64,000 bases of DNA from Rhodococcus sp. IEGM 1409 (GCF_030056735.1 NZ_JASHKN010000009.1:124001-188000); one strand, 5' to 3'; shown: positions 15,598 to 24,920, counted from the stretch's first letter. Notes: generated by a model from the sequence alone, not told the origin. A program made the numbers and translations.

Positions 15598-17172
15598 TCA
15601 GGTGAATGCGATCACCGTGTCACCCCATGCCTCCCGGATCTCGCGGTCGAGGTCAGCGACGACGGCATCGTGCTTGTCGATCAACAGTGTCGAGCGTGTG
15701 TCGGTGTCGTAAGTGGGCCACCCTGGATCTGTACCCAGTTCACGATCGGTCCCGGTGTCGTAATCACCTGCAGCTCTGGCGAAATCCAGCCACCGAGCCT
15801 GGATGCGCTCCGACACATGACGCGCCGCGCTCAGCCCACCCAATTTGTAGGTGATGTCCCGTGCTCCGTGATTGATGTTGCCGAAGACGTAGGCAAGTTC
15901 GGTGCCGTGGGTCGCACCGATCTTCAGCGCCTTGAGCATCGGCGGCGCGTAGTCGAATCGATACAACCACGTCGGTGCAATCTTGCCGTGCGCCTCGGCA
16001 ATCCACAGTGTCGGCAGACGGAATCCGAAGTCACGGGTCAGACCGAGGCCGGCACCCAGCTTCGACAGCCCCGAATACGCACCTTCGATCTGGGAATGAT
16101 CGGGTAACTCCAGCCCTGGGTGCTCGTCGGCGATCTCCGCGAACATCGACGTGATCACGACGGGATCGATCGGCATCAACGGCGACTTCATCATCCGGAA
16201 GAGCGAAGACTCATCCCTGTTGGTTCCGATGATGAGCGGAATCGGGTGCGCGTTGCCGTGACGGAATGCTCGCACCGGGTAGTCGGGGAGCAGATCACCG
16301 TCGACAATAGGCGCGAACGCAAGAGTTCCCGGTGTCTCCTGAGGGACGCGAGCAAACAATTCGTCCGAAGGCCCAACCAAGTCTTCGGCGGACGTGGACC
16401 GCAACAGGCCCAGATCGCCGCCGCCGCTGAAGATCTCGAGAAACAGCTTCGCGACGATCTCGCCACGTTCACTCCCGTATACCGAAGTAGCGGGAGAGCT
16501 TTCGGCGATGGCGCGATGAAACAGGCCACGCGCGGACGGCACGGTCATCAGCGTCGTCACGGCGCCGCCGCCTGCCGACTCACCGAACAGCGTCACTCGA
16601 TTCGGATCGCCACCGAAGGCCGCGATGTTGTCCTGAACCCACTGCAGTGCTGTAATCATGTCGCGGAGGGCGACATTGGGCTCGAAGATATGTTCACTCG
16701 AGTTGAAGGACGAGAAATCGACGAAGCCGAACACCCCGATCCGGTAGTTGATCGAGACTACGACAACGTCACCGTTTTCAACCAATGTGGTTGCGTCGAA
16801 GAGTGGTTGGCTGGATGCGCCGCGGAAGTACGCGCCGCCGTGAATCCAGACCATGACCGGTTTACCCGGCGCATCAGAACCGACGGGGCCAGGCGCCCAC
16901 ACGTTGAGGAACAGGCAGTCTTCGTCCATCGGAACGTTCTCACCGAGCGGGATCATCGCGAGTCGACTTTGCGGCTCACATGGTCCGAATTCTGTTGCGT
17001 CCTGGATCTCGGTCCACGGCTGCGGCGGAACCGGCGCGCGAAATCGCAGCGGACCGACCGGAGGCGCCGCGTAGCGGATCCCCTTCCAACTCGATACCGC
17101 ACCTTTCGTCGATCCTCGAACCGGCCCGTACGTTGTCTCGACTACCGGCGCTTCGCTGGGTGTGATCGTCAT
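15598..17172 (-). CDS. type B carboxylesterase
   Basis: 524 residues from ATG 17172, which has GAGGAG upstream. Family features are clear: the N-terminal VETTYGPVRGSTKGAVSSWKGIRYAAPPVG, MDEDCLFLNVWAP, the oxyanion element WIHGGAYFRG, and the nucleophile elbow FGESAGGGAV. Length fits para-nitrobenzyl esterase relatives. It hydrolyses carboxylic esters; no signal peptide is visible, so it is probably cytoplasmic. An 81-residue upstream extension in frame has no family similarity and is not used. The gene converges with the SARP gene, ending 10 bases from it. Confidence 0.9.
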   Translation of the reverse strand: MTITPSEAPVVETTYGPVRGSTKGAVSSWKGIRYAAPPVGPLRFRAPVPPQPWTEIQDATEFGPCEPQSRLAMIPLGENVPMDEDCLFLNVWAPGPVGSDAPGKPVMVWIHGGAYFRGASSQPLFDATTLVENGDVVVVSINYRIGVFGFVDFSSFNSSEHIFEPNVALRDMITALQWVQDNIAAFGGDPNRVTLFGESAGGGAVTTLMTVPSARGLFHRAIAESSPATSVYGSERGEIVAKLFLEIFSGGGDLGLLRSTSAEDLVGPSDELFARVPQETPGTLAFAPIVDGDLLPDYPVRAFRHGNAHPIPLIIGTNRDESSLFRMMKSPLMPIDPVVITSMFAEIADEHPGLELPDHSQIEGAYSGLSKLGAGLGLTRDFGFRLPTLWIAEAHGKIAPTWLYRFDYAPPMLKALKIGATHGTELAYVFGNINHGARDITYKLGGLSAARHVSERIQARWLDFARAAGDYDTGTDRELGTDPGWPTYDTDTRSTLLIDKHDAVVADLDREIREAWGDTVIAFT

Positions 17173-17285
17173 TCGGTTGCTCCTCGAGAATCCGTATGGG
17201 CATACGATGCTGCCAGCATCCGGTATAAAACGGACATATTTGCCGGATTCAATCTGCTGGCAGTCACGTAAGGCCATCGGCCAGG

Positions 17286-18614
17286 TCATGCGCCGGATTT
17301 CGTGAACTTCGCCAACTCTCGCAACCGGACCAGATCCCAGGCGTGCCTGGGTCGACGGAGGCCCGGACGATCTCGGGGGACTCTGACCCGTAGTGCTTGT
17401 GGGCTGACTGTGCACCTGACGGGAGTTGGCATCACGAGAGCCTCGCCGTCGACGCCGACCGGAATTTCGTCGGTGTCGGCGTCGATGATCACCTCGAATC
17501 CGGTGCCCTGAGCCAGACCGTGTTGATGCGCCCGATGGAGCAACCCGACGGCCTGACGGGCGCTGCCGACGGAGATCGCGACGATCCCGAGAGTGCCCCG
17601 GTCCAATCGCGGCCGATGTCCGAGTCCCGCCAAGTCGTTCATCTCGTAGGGTCCGTTGCTGATCAGCACCGCCTGGGGCCCGACCGCGGACACGCTCGGG
17701 GAGCGGGCGGTCAGTACCGCTCCGGCACGTCCGGCGAGCAGATCCGGGAGCATCTGCAGGAAGGTGCTGGTCTTGGCGTCGCGGTATTCCGGACTCTGGA
17801 CGACCTCGGCGTATGCCCCGAACGATGCGTTGTTGACGAAGGTTCTACCGCCGACATTTCCCAGATCCACCGTGACCTCGACGCCGTCTACAAGCGCGTC
17901 GAGGCACCGTGACGGATCCTCGAGGTCGAGACCCAGATCCGCGGCGAAGTGGTTGCGCGTCCCGGCGCTGACGACAAGGAAGGGCAGGTCGTGTTCGGCC
18001 GCGACGGCGGCAACCAGTGCCTGAGTTCCGTCACCACCGGCAACGCCGAGCAGATCGGCGCCGTCCGCGACCGCCTGCCTGGCCAATGCCGTCACGTCGA
18101 TCTTCTCCGGCCCCTCGAGCAGCACCACCGAGGCACCCAGTTCCTCAGCTTTGCGTTTCAAGTCGAACTTCTCGACCTTGCCACCGCCGGAGTTCGGGTT
18201 CATCACCAGGAACGGTTTGGTGGGCGGCGGTGCCGGTCGCTCGACCACCGGCAATTCCTTCTCCTCCCCCTCCAAGGCGGCGCGGGCGCAGATACCGGCT
18301 ACGACGAGCAACCCGATCGCGAGCAGCACCACCCACAGGAGGCGTTCTCGGACCAGGAAGGTGAGCACCACGATCGGCGTCAGTACCGCCACCGCCAACG
18401 AGATCCAGCGGAGAAACCCGCGGGTCGTCAGAAACCAGTACACCGCTACGACGCAGACAATCACCCCGCCGATCCCCAGGAGCAGCATCGTCAAGGTCTT
18501 CAAGCCGGCGAAGACCAGAAGCACCGCAACCGCCAGAACCAACGCCGCAAATGACGCGCGCGCCAACCAACTCTGTTTCGACGAGGGCCGATCCGTGCGG
18601 ACGGGGGTCGTCAT
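17286..18614 (-). CDS. membrane-anchored diacylglycerol kinase family protein
   Basis: 442 residues. The first 115 hold about four transmembrane helices. A DAGK catalytic domain follows: FLVMNPNSGGGKVEKFDL (nucleotide loop) and GVAGGDGTQALVAAVAAEHDLPFLVVSAGTRNHFAADLG, the GGDGT and GTRNxFA motifs. The family phosphorylates lipids such as diacylglycerol or sphingosine-like compounds. The N-terminal membrane block suggests action at the inner face of the membrane. It diverges from the small operon starting at 18769. Confidence 0.88.
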   Translation of the reverse strand: MTTPVRTDRPSSKQSWLARASFAALVLAVAVLLVFAGLKTLTMLLLGIGGVIVCVVAVYWFLTTRGFLRWISLAVAVLTPIVVLTFLVRERLLWVVLLAIGLLVVAGICARAALEGEEKELPVVERPAPPPTKPFLVMNPNSGGGKVEKFDLKRKAEELGASVVLLEGPEKIDVTALARQAVADGADLLGVAGGDGTQALVAAVAAEHDLPFLVVSAGTRNHFAADLGLDLEDPSRCLDALVDGVEVTVDLGNVGGRTFVNNASFGAYAEVVQSPEYRDAKTSTFLQMLPDLLAGRAGAVLTARSPSVSAVGPQAVLISNGPYEMNDLAGLGHRPRLDRGTLGIVAISVGSARQAVGLLHRAHQHGLAQGTGFEVIIDADTDEIPVGVDGEALVMPTPVRCTVSPQALRVRVPRDRPGLRRPRHAWDLVRLRELAKFTKSGA

Positions 18615-18732
18615 CGAGCCACCTCCCGCAGTTCGCCTCGTCGGTTATTCAACTGTTGATGCTTCCGTGTCTGCTTCCTCAGGACTAGCCGATTACCTGC
18701 CCTCGGAAACCCACTTTTCATGCGCTGATACG

Positions 18733-18754
18733 TTATGACGACACCTCGTCATAA
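18733..18754. promoter_or_regulatory. inverted repeat, probable operator of the small TetR operon
   Basis: TTATGACG and CGTCATAA flank ACACCT. The site ends 4 bases before the AAGGAG of the operon's first gene, so a bound repressor would block initiation. The TetR gene encoded two genes downstream is the natural candidate. Confidence 0.65.
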
Positions 18755-18768
18755 AAAGGAGAAAGCCC

Positions 18769-19203
18769 GTGACAACACCGTCGTCCGCAGCATGCGGATC
18801 TCCGGAAGCGCCCCTGACCGGGACTCGGAAAGTCGGTCTCCACGGACTGCGGTGGACGGCCTGGTTGGCCGGCGCGACAGGTCTCGCGCAATTGGCGTCC
18901 ATCGGGCTGAACTTCACCGACACTGTCCGCGGAATCGTTCCGGCCACGTACCCGCCCGCAGATGTGCTCTGCAGCGTCGTCGCGCTCGTTCTTCTGGTCG
19001 CCCTGCTTGTCGGCCGACCCGACAGTCCCGCGATGTTGTCGGGTCTCGCCCTCCTCATGGCCATGCTGATGGCGCCGACCCTCCACAAACATGCACCCGA
19101 GTCGCTCTGGCTGGCGGCGGCGCACGCCGTCTCGGTCGTCGCCGTCATCATGTTGTCCGTGATGACTTCGCGGTTCTCCAGTGCCGAGTTGGATCGGTCG
19201 TGA
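18769..19203 (+). CDS. small membrane protein of unknown function
   Basis: 144 residues with a GTG start preceded by AAGGAG. About four hydrophobic segments are visible (LHGLRWTAWLAGATGLAQLA, VLCSVVALVLLVALLVG, MLSGLALLMAMLMAP, LAAAHAVSVVAVIMLSVM). No family recognised. Its stop overlaps the next GTG (19200-19203), and the following gene in turn overlaps a TetR gene, so the three form a coupled unit. The operator-like inverted repeat just upstream suggests autoregulation. Confidence 0.7.
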   Translation: MTTPSSAACGSPEAPLTGTRKVGLHGLRWTAWLAGATGLAQLASIGLNFTDTVRGIVPATYPPADVLCSVVALVLLVALLVGRPDSPAMLSGLALLMAMLMAPTLHKHAPESLWLAAAHAVSVVAVIMLSVMTSRFSSAELDRS

Positions 19204-19463
19204 CACCGGATTCGCCCCTCTCGCTTGCAGCCGAAGAATGGATCACTGATCTGACTGCCGCGGAGATGGGGCGATTGCGCAAACGCACGACGCTCACCCC
19301 CGCCGAAGAGCAGGAAGTCTGCCGATCCGTACGCTCGATCGCGCAGAAGATGATGCTCGTACCGGTCTCGATGTGGCAAGGTGATCCACGCCTTGTTGCG
19401 GATCTCTTCGACCTCCCCGTGACCGTGAATCAGACCCAGGGGGATCGACCATGCCGAAGCTGA
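19200..19463 (+). CDS. small acidic/helical protein of unknown function (87 residues)
   Basis: It starts with GTG overlapping the previous stop (GTGA) and ends after the TetR start at 19451, the spacing expected for coupled genes. The product is hydrophilic with one likely helical region, LTAAEMGRLRKRTTLTPAEEQEVCRS, followed by QKMMLVPVSMWQGDPRLVADLFDL. It lacks membrane segments. No family is recognised. Its place between a membrane protein and a TetR regulator suggests a partner of the membrane protein. Confidence 0.55.
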   Translation: MTPDSPLSLAAEEWITDLTAAEMGRLRKRTTLTPAEEQEVCRSVRSIAQKMMLVPVSMWQGDPRLVADLFDLPVTVNQTQGDRPCRS

Positions 19464-20095
19464 CCGGTGGCGCGACAACCGCAGAACACAAGGTCGCCAC
19501 CCGAGAAGCCATGCTGGACGCGTTCATTCGCGAACTTCACGAGCAGGGCTGGCAAAACGTGAAGCTGCAGACTGTGGCCCAGGCGGCCGGCGTCTCGCGG
19601 ACAGCGGTGTACAACTACTTCCCCGACAAATCTGCTTTACTGCTCGCCTGGTCCACCCGCGAGATGGATAGATTCCTACTCCTGGCCGAGCGTGAACTCG
19701 CGGATCGCGAGAATCCTGTCGACCGAATCGAAATCCTCGTCAAACTGACGCTCGTCGAGTTCTCGCTGCAGCGATTCACGGGAATCGCGTTGGTCGAATT
19801 GTTGTCCGCGCAGGATCGCGAACGCTTTCTCGAACGTATTGTCCCGCTGTCGGTTCTGGTCGAACAACTCGTCCGGGAAGGTATCGACGCCGGTGTCTTT
19901 GTCGATTCCGATGCTGCCGCGTCCGCGCAACTTATCCTCGCTTGCGTGGAAAGCCGGCGCCCGATGCTCATGGCCGGCGACCGAGTGGACGCCGTCGTGG
20001 CGACCACCGTTCCGTTCATCATGCGCGCGTTGGGCGTCTCATGGCCGACTTCCCTTGCCGCCGATCCCACCGATCAGCCTGCTCACGATAGGTAG
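19451..20095 (+). CDS. TetR-family transcriptional regulator
   Basis: 214 residues. The HTH is clear near residues 20-60: REAMLDAFIRELHEQGWQNVKLQTVAQAAGVSRTAVYNYFPDKS. The C-terminal effector domain is otherwise unassigned. It overlaps the preceding small gene by 13 bases and closes the operon that starts at 18769. It probably binds the 8-bp inverted repeat at 18733 and so controls its own expression (inference). Confidence 0.86.
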   Translation: MPKLTGGATTAEHKVATREAMLDAFIRELHEQGWQNVKLQTVAQAAGVSRTAVYNYFPDKSALLLAWSTREMDRFLLLAERELADRENPVDRIEILVKLTLVEFSLQRFTGIALVELLSAQDRERFLERIVPLSVLVEQLVREGIDAGVFVDSDAAASAQLILACVESRRPMLMAGDRVDAVVATTVPFIMRALGVSWPTSLAADPTDQPAHDR

Positions 20096-20105
20096 GATCA
20101 CAGGT

Positions 20106-20744
20106 ATGCACTTCGACCTCCCGCCCATCGATCAGCAGGCCGAGCGATTGATCGAACTCGGTATACACGAGATGGCCGGACTTTCTGCCAGCGACGTCAG
20201 GGCGGCCGCCGCAGCCGGACAAGGTGATGCGGGACTGCTTACCGTGCACGAAAAACTCGCTCCAGCTTCAGTTCTGACTCCACTGCTCGAGCACAAGAAC
20301 AAACGCGGATTCGTTGTCGTCGACATGGAGGATGTTGATCTGTTCGCCCCCACCGAGCAGGCAACGCTGCCCGAAAGCGCTTTGCATCTGCTCGGTGGAG
20401 TCGACCGCGGGGACCACCTGTCCAATTGGAGCCCGGACGAGGCGCTGCCCGCAATCGTCGACGCAGAACGTACGCCGCTGACGCTTACCGAAGGCATCCA
20501 CTGGTTGTTGCAGCGTCCCGACATACTCGAACGCGGAAAGTGCTTCATGACCATCGGTTCCCGATTACGTAAGCCTGACGGATCTTTCGACACCAGAACT
20601 CCCGCCGTGTGGATCAGCAACGGAACCGGTCGGGACGGCAAAGACAACCGCAACGCTCCGAAAATCGGGTGGTGTTGGTGGGGTAACCGACACACGTGGT
20701 TGGGCTTTGCATCGGCGAGCGACCGGGCACCGCTCCCGAACTAG
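20106..20744 (+). CDS. DUF5701 family protein
   Basis: 212 residues from ATG 20106, 11 bases after the TetR stop. The pattern fits DUF5701: IDQQAERLIELGIHEMAGLS, VHEKLAPASVLTPLLEHKNKRGFVVVDMED, EGIHWLLQRPDILERGKCFMTIGSR and NAPKIGWCWWGNRHTWLGFASA. Soluble, function unknown. It is co-directional with the TetR operon and may belong to it. Its stop overlaps the stop of the convergent amidase by 3 bases. Confidence 0.75.
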   Translation: MHFDLPPIDQQAERLIELGIHEMAGLSASDVRAAAAAGQGDAGLLTVHEKLAPASVLTPLLEHKNKRGFVVVDMEDVDLFAPTEQATLPESALHLLGGVDRGDHLSNWSPDEALPAIVDAERTPLTLTEGIHWLLQRPDILERGKCFMTIGSRLRKPDGSFDTRTPAVWISNGTGRDGKDNRNAPKIGWCWWGNRHTWLGFASASDRAPLPN

Positions 20745-22174
20745 AGCACGGTTGCGCGGTCGAATCGGTACCGATCCTTCCACGGCATCGCGTCCTCCAG
20801 CATTGCAGCGGCAGAGAGCAATTCCGCGTCACAACCCCATTTCGCCGAGATCATCACGCCGAGCGGAATACCGTCTTCCGTCCAACCGAGCGGCAAGCTG
20901 ATCGACGGGAATCCAGTTGCGTTGGCGACGATGGTGTTTCCGGTGAATGCGACCATGTCGATCAGTTCGGTCGCGGGATCTTCGTCGTTACGTAGCTCCC
21001 CGATCGCCATCGGCGGCTTGGTCACCGTCGGGGTGACAACAAGATCGGCGTCGGCGTAGTCGAGGCTCCATCGCCTCGCCCATGCCTGCACCACACCGAT
21101 CGCCGCTGCCAGATCGCCGGACGGCACCTCGCTTGCTTGAACTCGCAAGTGCTGCACTATCGGACGGAGAAGGTGTTCGTACTCTTCCGGGATCGGCTTG
21201 GTGCCGGCCAAGGATGAGAACATTTTGATGAAAGCATCAACGAAGACGTCATCGCGGGCTTGAGGTCGCTCGAACACGTTGTGTCCCAGACCCTCCAGTA
21301 CAGAACCAACCTTCGATACTGCATCCGAGAGCTGCGGATCCACGACTCCGCCGGAGACCGACCCGTGAGCAAGAGCGACTGTCAAGGGGCGAGCTTGCAC
21401 TCCCCCAGCCTGTACGACGAACTCTTCGAACGACTTCGGCCGAGGCGGGTGGATAGTCCCTGCGCCAGGTCGCGTCGCCAGAATATCCAGCAGCGCAGCG
21501 GTATCGCGGACCGTCCGGGCGATCGGCCCCTTGCTTGCAAAGCCGAAATTGTCGTGCCCTGCCACGCCCATCGTGATCAAACCGCGGCTCGGCTTGAGGC
21601 CCACCACACCGCACGCACTTGCCGGAGAACGCAACGACCCCGCCGTGTCACTTCCCTGAGCAAACGGCACCAGACCAGCGCCGACGGCGGCCGCCGCGCC
21701 ACCACTGCTGCCGGCCGCACTTCGTGTGCGATCGAACGGACTGCGAGCGGGCGGAGCAACTTCCGGCTCGGTGTAACACGCCGCCCCGAACTCGGGGACC
21801 GTCGTCTTACCGATGTCGATCAGACCACCCTCGCGGATCGCCTCGACGATTTCGTCGTCGGCGTCCGGCACGAAGTCGCGAAAGAGAGCCGATCCGAAGG
21901 TCGTGCGGATGCCGCGAGTAGCGTCGAGATCCTTGATTGCCGTCGGAACTCCGAAAAGGCGCGGAAGCGGCCCGGCGCCCCGCTCGTCCAACCTGCGCTG
22001 GGCTTGTTCGGCAAGTGCAACCGCATGCGCTCCGGCAATAGTCGTGAATGCGCCGACGTCGTCGGAAGTAGTCGCACGGTCGATGAAGTACCTGGTGACC
22101 TCGGGAATCGAGACCTGCTTGGCGGCGATCACGCCGGCAAGGTCGACGGCGGACAGTTGATGGAGATCAGTCAT
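20741..22174 (-). CDS. amidase signature enzyme
   Basis: 477 residues from ATG 22174, with AGGAGTG upstream. Catalytic Lys in FGVPTAIKDLDATRG, cis-Ser in RSAAGSSGGAAAAVGAG and nucleophile Ser in GSDTAGSLRSPASACGVVGLKPSRG identify the amidase signature family. It is clearly different in sequence from the amidase at 4233. The substrate is unknown. It diverges from a TetR gene at 22243, with a 14-bp palindrome between, so ligand-induced expression is likely. Confidence 0.9.
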   Translation of the reverse strand: MTDLHQLSAVDLAGVIAAKQVSIPEVTRYFIDRATTSDDVGAFTTIAGAHAVALAEQAQRRLDERGAGPLPRLFGVPTAIKDLDATRGIRTTFGSALFRDFVPDADDEIVEAIREGGLIDIGKTTVPEFGAACYTEPEVAPPARSPFDRTRSAAGSSGGAAAAVGAGLVPFAQGSDTAGSLRSPASACGVVGLKPSRGLITMGVAGHDNFGFASKGPIARTVRDTAALLDILATRPGAGTIHPPRPKSFEEFVVQAGGVQARPLTVALAHGSVSGGVVDPQLSDAVSKVGSVLEGLGHNVFERPQARDDVFVDAFIKMFSSLAGTKPIPEEYEHLLRPIVQHLRVQASEVPSGDLAAAIGVVQAWARRWSLDYADADLVVTPTVTKPPMAIGELRNDEDPATELIDMVAFTGNTIVANATGFPSISLPLGWTEDGIPLGVMISAKWGCDAELLSAAAMLEDAMPWKDRYRFDRATVL

Positions 22175-22214
22175 CGGGCAGCACTCCTTGTAGGTCAATA
22201 GACACTTGTAATTT

Positions 22215-22228
22215 CGATACGCGTATCG
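22215..22228. promoter_or_regulatory. perfect 14-bp palindrome, TetR operator
   Basis: CGATACGCGTATCG reads the same on both strands. It lies midway between the divergent amidase (22174) and TetR (22243) starts, 14 bases before the regulator's ATG. This fits joint repression of both genes. Confidence 0.75.
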
Positions 22229-22242
22229 CTATTGTTGTCAGC

Positions 22243-22875
22243 ATGGTATCCGAATCCGCCGGCTCTGCAAGGGCAGGTCGACCAAAAGCATTGAGTCACA
22301 GACAGATTCTTGATGCCGCGGCAGAGATCGCCGATACGGACGGCCTGGATGCGGTGTCATTTCGAGTACTCGCCGAGCGACTCGGCATATCGCCGATGTC
22401 CGTCCACCGAACAACCGGCGGCATCGACGCCTTGAGGCGAGACCTGATCTCCACTCTCGTAGGAGAAGCCGTCTCGTCGATCGACTGGCCGACCGACTGG
22501 CGAGAGGTTGCCCGCACGTTCGCTTACGGCCTTCACGATCTCCTGATGCGCCATCCCCTGGTCCTGGAAGCCCATCGACAGGCATCACTGGAAGCACCCG
22601 GTGCCGACGACACCGCGCACCGTGTCGTGAGTGCCCTTTCTCGCGCCGGACTCGAGGACGAACAGGCCACGTACGCGTACGGCGCCCTGCATGATTTTGC
22701 GACCGGACACGTCGCAATTCAATTGGGACGCGGAGCTTTCGACAGCGCACCCGCTGATCGACGCGAGGCGTCGGTCTTCGCACTTCATCACGATCCCGCC
22801 CGAAGATTCGAATTCGGAGTCGCCCTCATCCTGGACGGTGTGGCGTCGATCGCGCAGCGAGGAAGCACAACATGA
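22243..22875 (+). CDS. TetR-family transcriptional regulator
   Basis: 210 residues. The N-terminal HTH reads GRPKALSHRQILDAAAEIADTDGLDAVSFRVLAERLGISPMSVHR; the C-terminal part resembles TetR_C-type effector domains. It diverges from the amidase and probably represses it through the palindrome at 22215. Its stop overlaps the start of the broken hydrolase at 22872, which was probably in the same operon when intact. Confidence 0.87.
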   Translation: MVSESAGSARAGRPKALSHRQILDAAAEIADTDGLDAVSFRVLAERLGISPMSVHRTTGGIDALRRDLISTLVGEAVSSIDWPTDWREVARTFAYGLHDLLMRHPLVLEAHRQASLEAPGADDTAHRVVSALSRAGLEDEQATYAYGALHDFATGHVAIQLGRGAFDSAPADRREASVFALHHDPARRFEFGVALILDGVASIAQRGSTT

Positions 22876-23572
22876 CGAGCAGCGTGACGACAACCGAAAT
22901 TCGTGACGCCTCGGGTCGTCGTATCACGTTCTGCGAGTAGGTGATCCGACTGGCCGCCCGGTAGTGGTGGTCCACGGATCACCTGGCAGCCGATACGAGG
23001 GTCTCTCGCTCGACAACGCGACTGCGACGGCCGACATACGGCTGATAGTCCCCGATCGCCCGGGCTTCGGACGCACAGATCCTCACATGGACAAGGGATT
23101 TCATTCCTGGGACGACGACTACGCCACCCTCATCGATCACCTCGAGTCGGGACTCGGCCACACTGATGGGCTTCTTCGGAGGCGGTGGTTATGCGCTCGC
23201 GGGAACGGGAGTGTTCTCGAAGCTACGCAGCGACTCCGTCTCGATCTGGCCGGCCGCCGATCAGGCCTTCATGACCGACGAGTCGCATCGCCCCGCCCTC
23301 CAATTGGATTCACCCGAAGGGATCGTGCAGGGCGGATACGCAGCGGTTGTAGACTTGGCTCGGTATCGCCACGAGGTGCCAGGTCTTCCCAATCCATCTC
23401 GGCACCAACGGTTTCCTGCATGAAACGAGGATGGGAACGTACCTATAGAAGTCGCCCGCTGGGCGCGCTTGTTGATCCCCGGCCCTCGCTTCGAAGAGGT
23501 CGACGGGGCGGTCATCTGTTCGTGGTCGCGGACCCCACTCCGCTGATCCGTGCCTCGCATAATTTCCCTTGA
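22872..23572 (+). pseudogene. alpha/beta hydrolase, multiply frameshifted
   Basis: The ATG overlaps the TetR stop. The reading begins as a hydrolase (ITFCE) and hits a stop at about 22938. Restoring one base gives GDPTGRPVVVVHGSPGSRYEGL, a standard oxyanion-loop region. A second shift is needed near 23160 to reach GFFGGGGYALA, the nucleophile-elbow region, where the expected Ser is Phe. Further shifts near 23440-23500 are needed to read IEVARWARLLIPGPRFEEVDG and then HLFVVADPTP, the catalytic-His end. At least three lesions make this a pseudogene of an about 230-residue enzyme. Confidence 0.85.
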
Positions 23573-23596
23573 CTCGAACGCATGTTCGAGTATGAT
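23569..23596 (+). promoter_or_regulatory. LexA-controlled promoter (SOS box inside)
   Basis: TTGACT (23569-23574) and TATGAT (23591-23596) are spaced 16 bases. The spacer is almost filled by TCGAACGCATGTTCGA (23574-23589), a perfect 6-4-6 actinobacterial LexA box. Bound LexA would cover the promoter completely. Confidence 0.88.
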
Positions 23597-23621
23597 TTGG
23601 GGAGGGGATCGGGGGATTTCA

Positions 23622-24920
23622 ATGAGTGTCTTGTTGTCGGACGTGGTGTCTGGTTCTGCGGTGGGGTTGCGCGGACGGTTGTGGCAGTTGTCTGCTGCCG
23701 AGTTGCGTGCGGCTGCGGTGTCGGCGAGTGCGGAGATTCTTCGTCTGGAAGCGGTGCGGGTGGCGGTGGTGGACGAACTCTCGATGCGTCCCGATGATCA
23801 GGTGATTGCCAGCCGCGGTGTCGGTGCGTGGTTGGCAGGCAACACGATGCTGCAGGTTCGGGACGGGAAGAAGATCGCCGCCCTGGGCGCGGCGCTACGG
23901 CCGTTTCCGGCGGTGGCAGCGAGTTTTGATTGCGGGGATTGCTCGTTCGATCACGCCGTGCTGATCGTGGCGTTTTGTGAGTCCCCGCCGAAGGGGATGC
24001 CAGAGGAGGCGTTACCTCGCTGTATCGACCTGCTGCTCGCGGCTGCGTCGGGGGTGGAAGCGACGACGACGAAGGTACGGCACGTGATCGCGACCTTGGA
24101 GCGAGTGTTCGAATCGGATGAGATTCCGCCCGCCGAAGACGTGGACCGCAACGAGCTCCGTATCGCCTCGACGCTCAATGGCCGGGTGGTGGTGCGAGGC
24201 GATTTCGACGCCCTCACCGGCGAAATGCTGCTCTCCGCGTTGTCGAATCTGACGATGCCGACCCCGGCGCCCGACGGAACCCCCGACGCACGGTCGGCGG
24301 CGAACCGGACGGCGGACGGGTTCACCGAACTGATCCGCCGCTATCTGGACTGCGCCAAGACCGGTACCGACGGAGGCCAACGCCCGCACGTGAACGTGCA
24401 CATCAACGCCCGGGGCCTCGCCGAGCATCGCGACTGCGCCGCAACACCGTCTGATGGTGGAGCGCCTCTACCGGATCTCGATGTCGGACACATGCCGTGG
24501 CTGGGACCGCTGTCGGTCTCACAGACGAGGTTGTTGGGGTGCGACTGTTTCCTCTCGACCGTCTTGCTCGACGATCACGGCGCACCCTTGGATGCGAAAC
24601 CCGGAAAACGATTGGTCACCGCCGAACAACGCGTCGCCCTGATCGCCCGCGACAAAGGCTGCGCCTTCCCCGGCTGCACATGCGTACCGGCCTGGACGGA
24701 CGCGCACCATATTCGGCACTGGGCCAACGGTGGTCCGACGGTCATGAACAACCTGGTCCTGCTGTGCCGTTCGCATCACCGGTTGATGCACCGCACATCC
24801 GGGTTCGCCGGAAAATGGGCGATCCGGATCGGCGCCGACAACAAACCCTGGTTCATCCCGCCGCCCTCGATCGACCCGCAGCAGCACCCGCGACCGGCGA
24901 ACACCACATTCAAAACCTGA
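23622..24920 (+). CDS. DUF222 domain HNH endonuclease (13E12-repeat type)
   Basis: 432 residues from ATG 23622, preceded by GGGGGA; an ATG 72 bases upstream would include the promoter and is rejected. The N-terminal two thirds is DUF222; the C-terminal 60 residues are an HNH nuclease: CAFPGCTCVPAWTDAHHIRHWANGGPT then LLCRSHHRLMH, with paired zinc Cys residues. Several mycobacterial 13E12 proteins are known members of the SOS regulon. The perfect LexA box in this promoter predicts DNA-damage induction. Whether it cleaves DNA, and which DNA, is unknown. Confidence 0.88.
   Translation: MSVLLSDVVSGSAVGLRGRLWQLSAAELRAAAVSASAEILRLEAVRVAVVDELSMRPDDQVIASRGVGAWLAGNTMLQVRDGKKIAALGAALRPFPAVAASFDCGDCSFDHAVLIVAFCESPPKGMPEEALPRCIDLLLAAASGVEATTTKVRHVIATLERVFESDEIPPAEDVDRNELRIASTLNGRVVVRGDFDALTGEMLLSALSNLTMPTPAPDGTPDARSAANRTADGFTELIRRYLDCAKTGTDGGQRPHVNVHINARGLAEHRDCAATPSDGGAPLPDLDVGHMPWLGPLSVSQTRLLGCDCFLSTVLLDDHGAPLDAKPGKRLVTAEQRVALIARDKGCAFPGCTCVPAWTDAHHIRHWANGGPTVMNNLVLLCRSHHRLMHRTSGFAGKWAIRIGADNKPWFIPPPSIDPQQHPRPANTTFKT

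Noticed and set aside
16120-17271. 383-codon + strand open frame
   Set aside because: Antisense to the carboxylesterase, whose catalytic motifs are clear.
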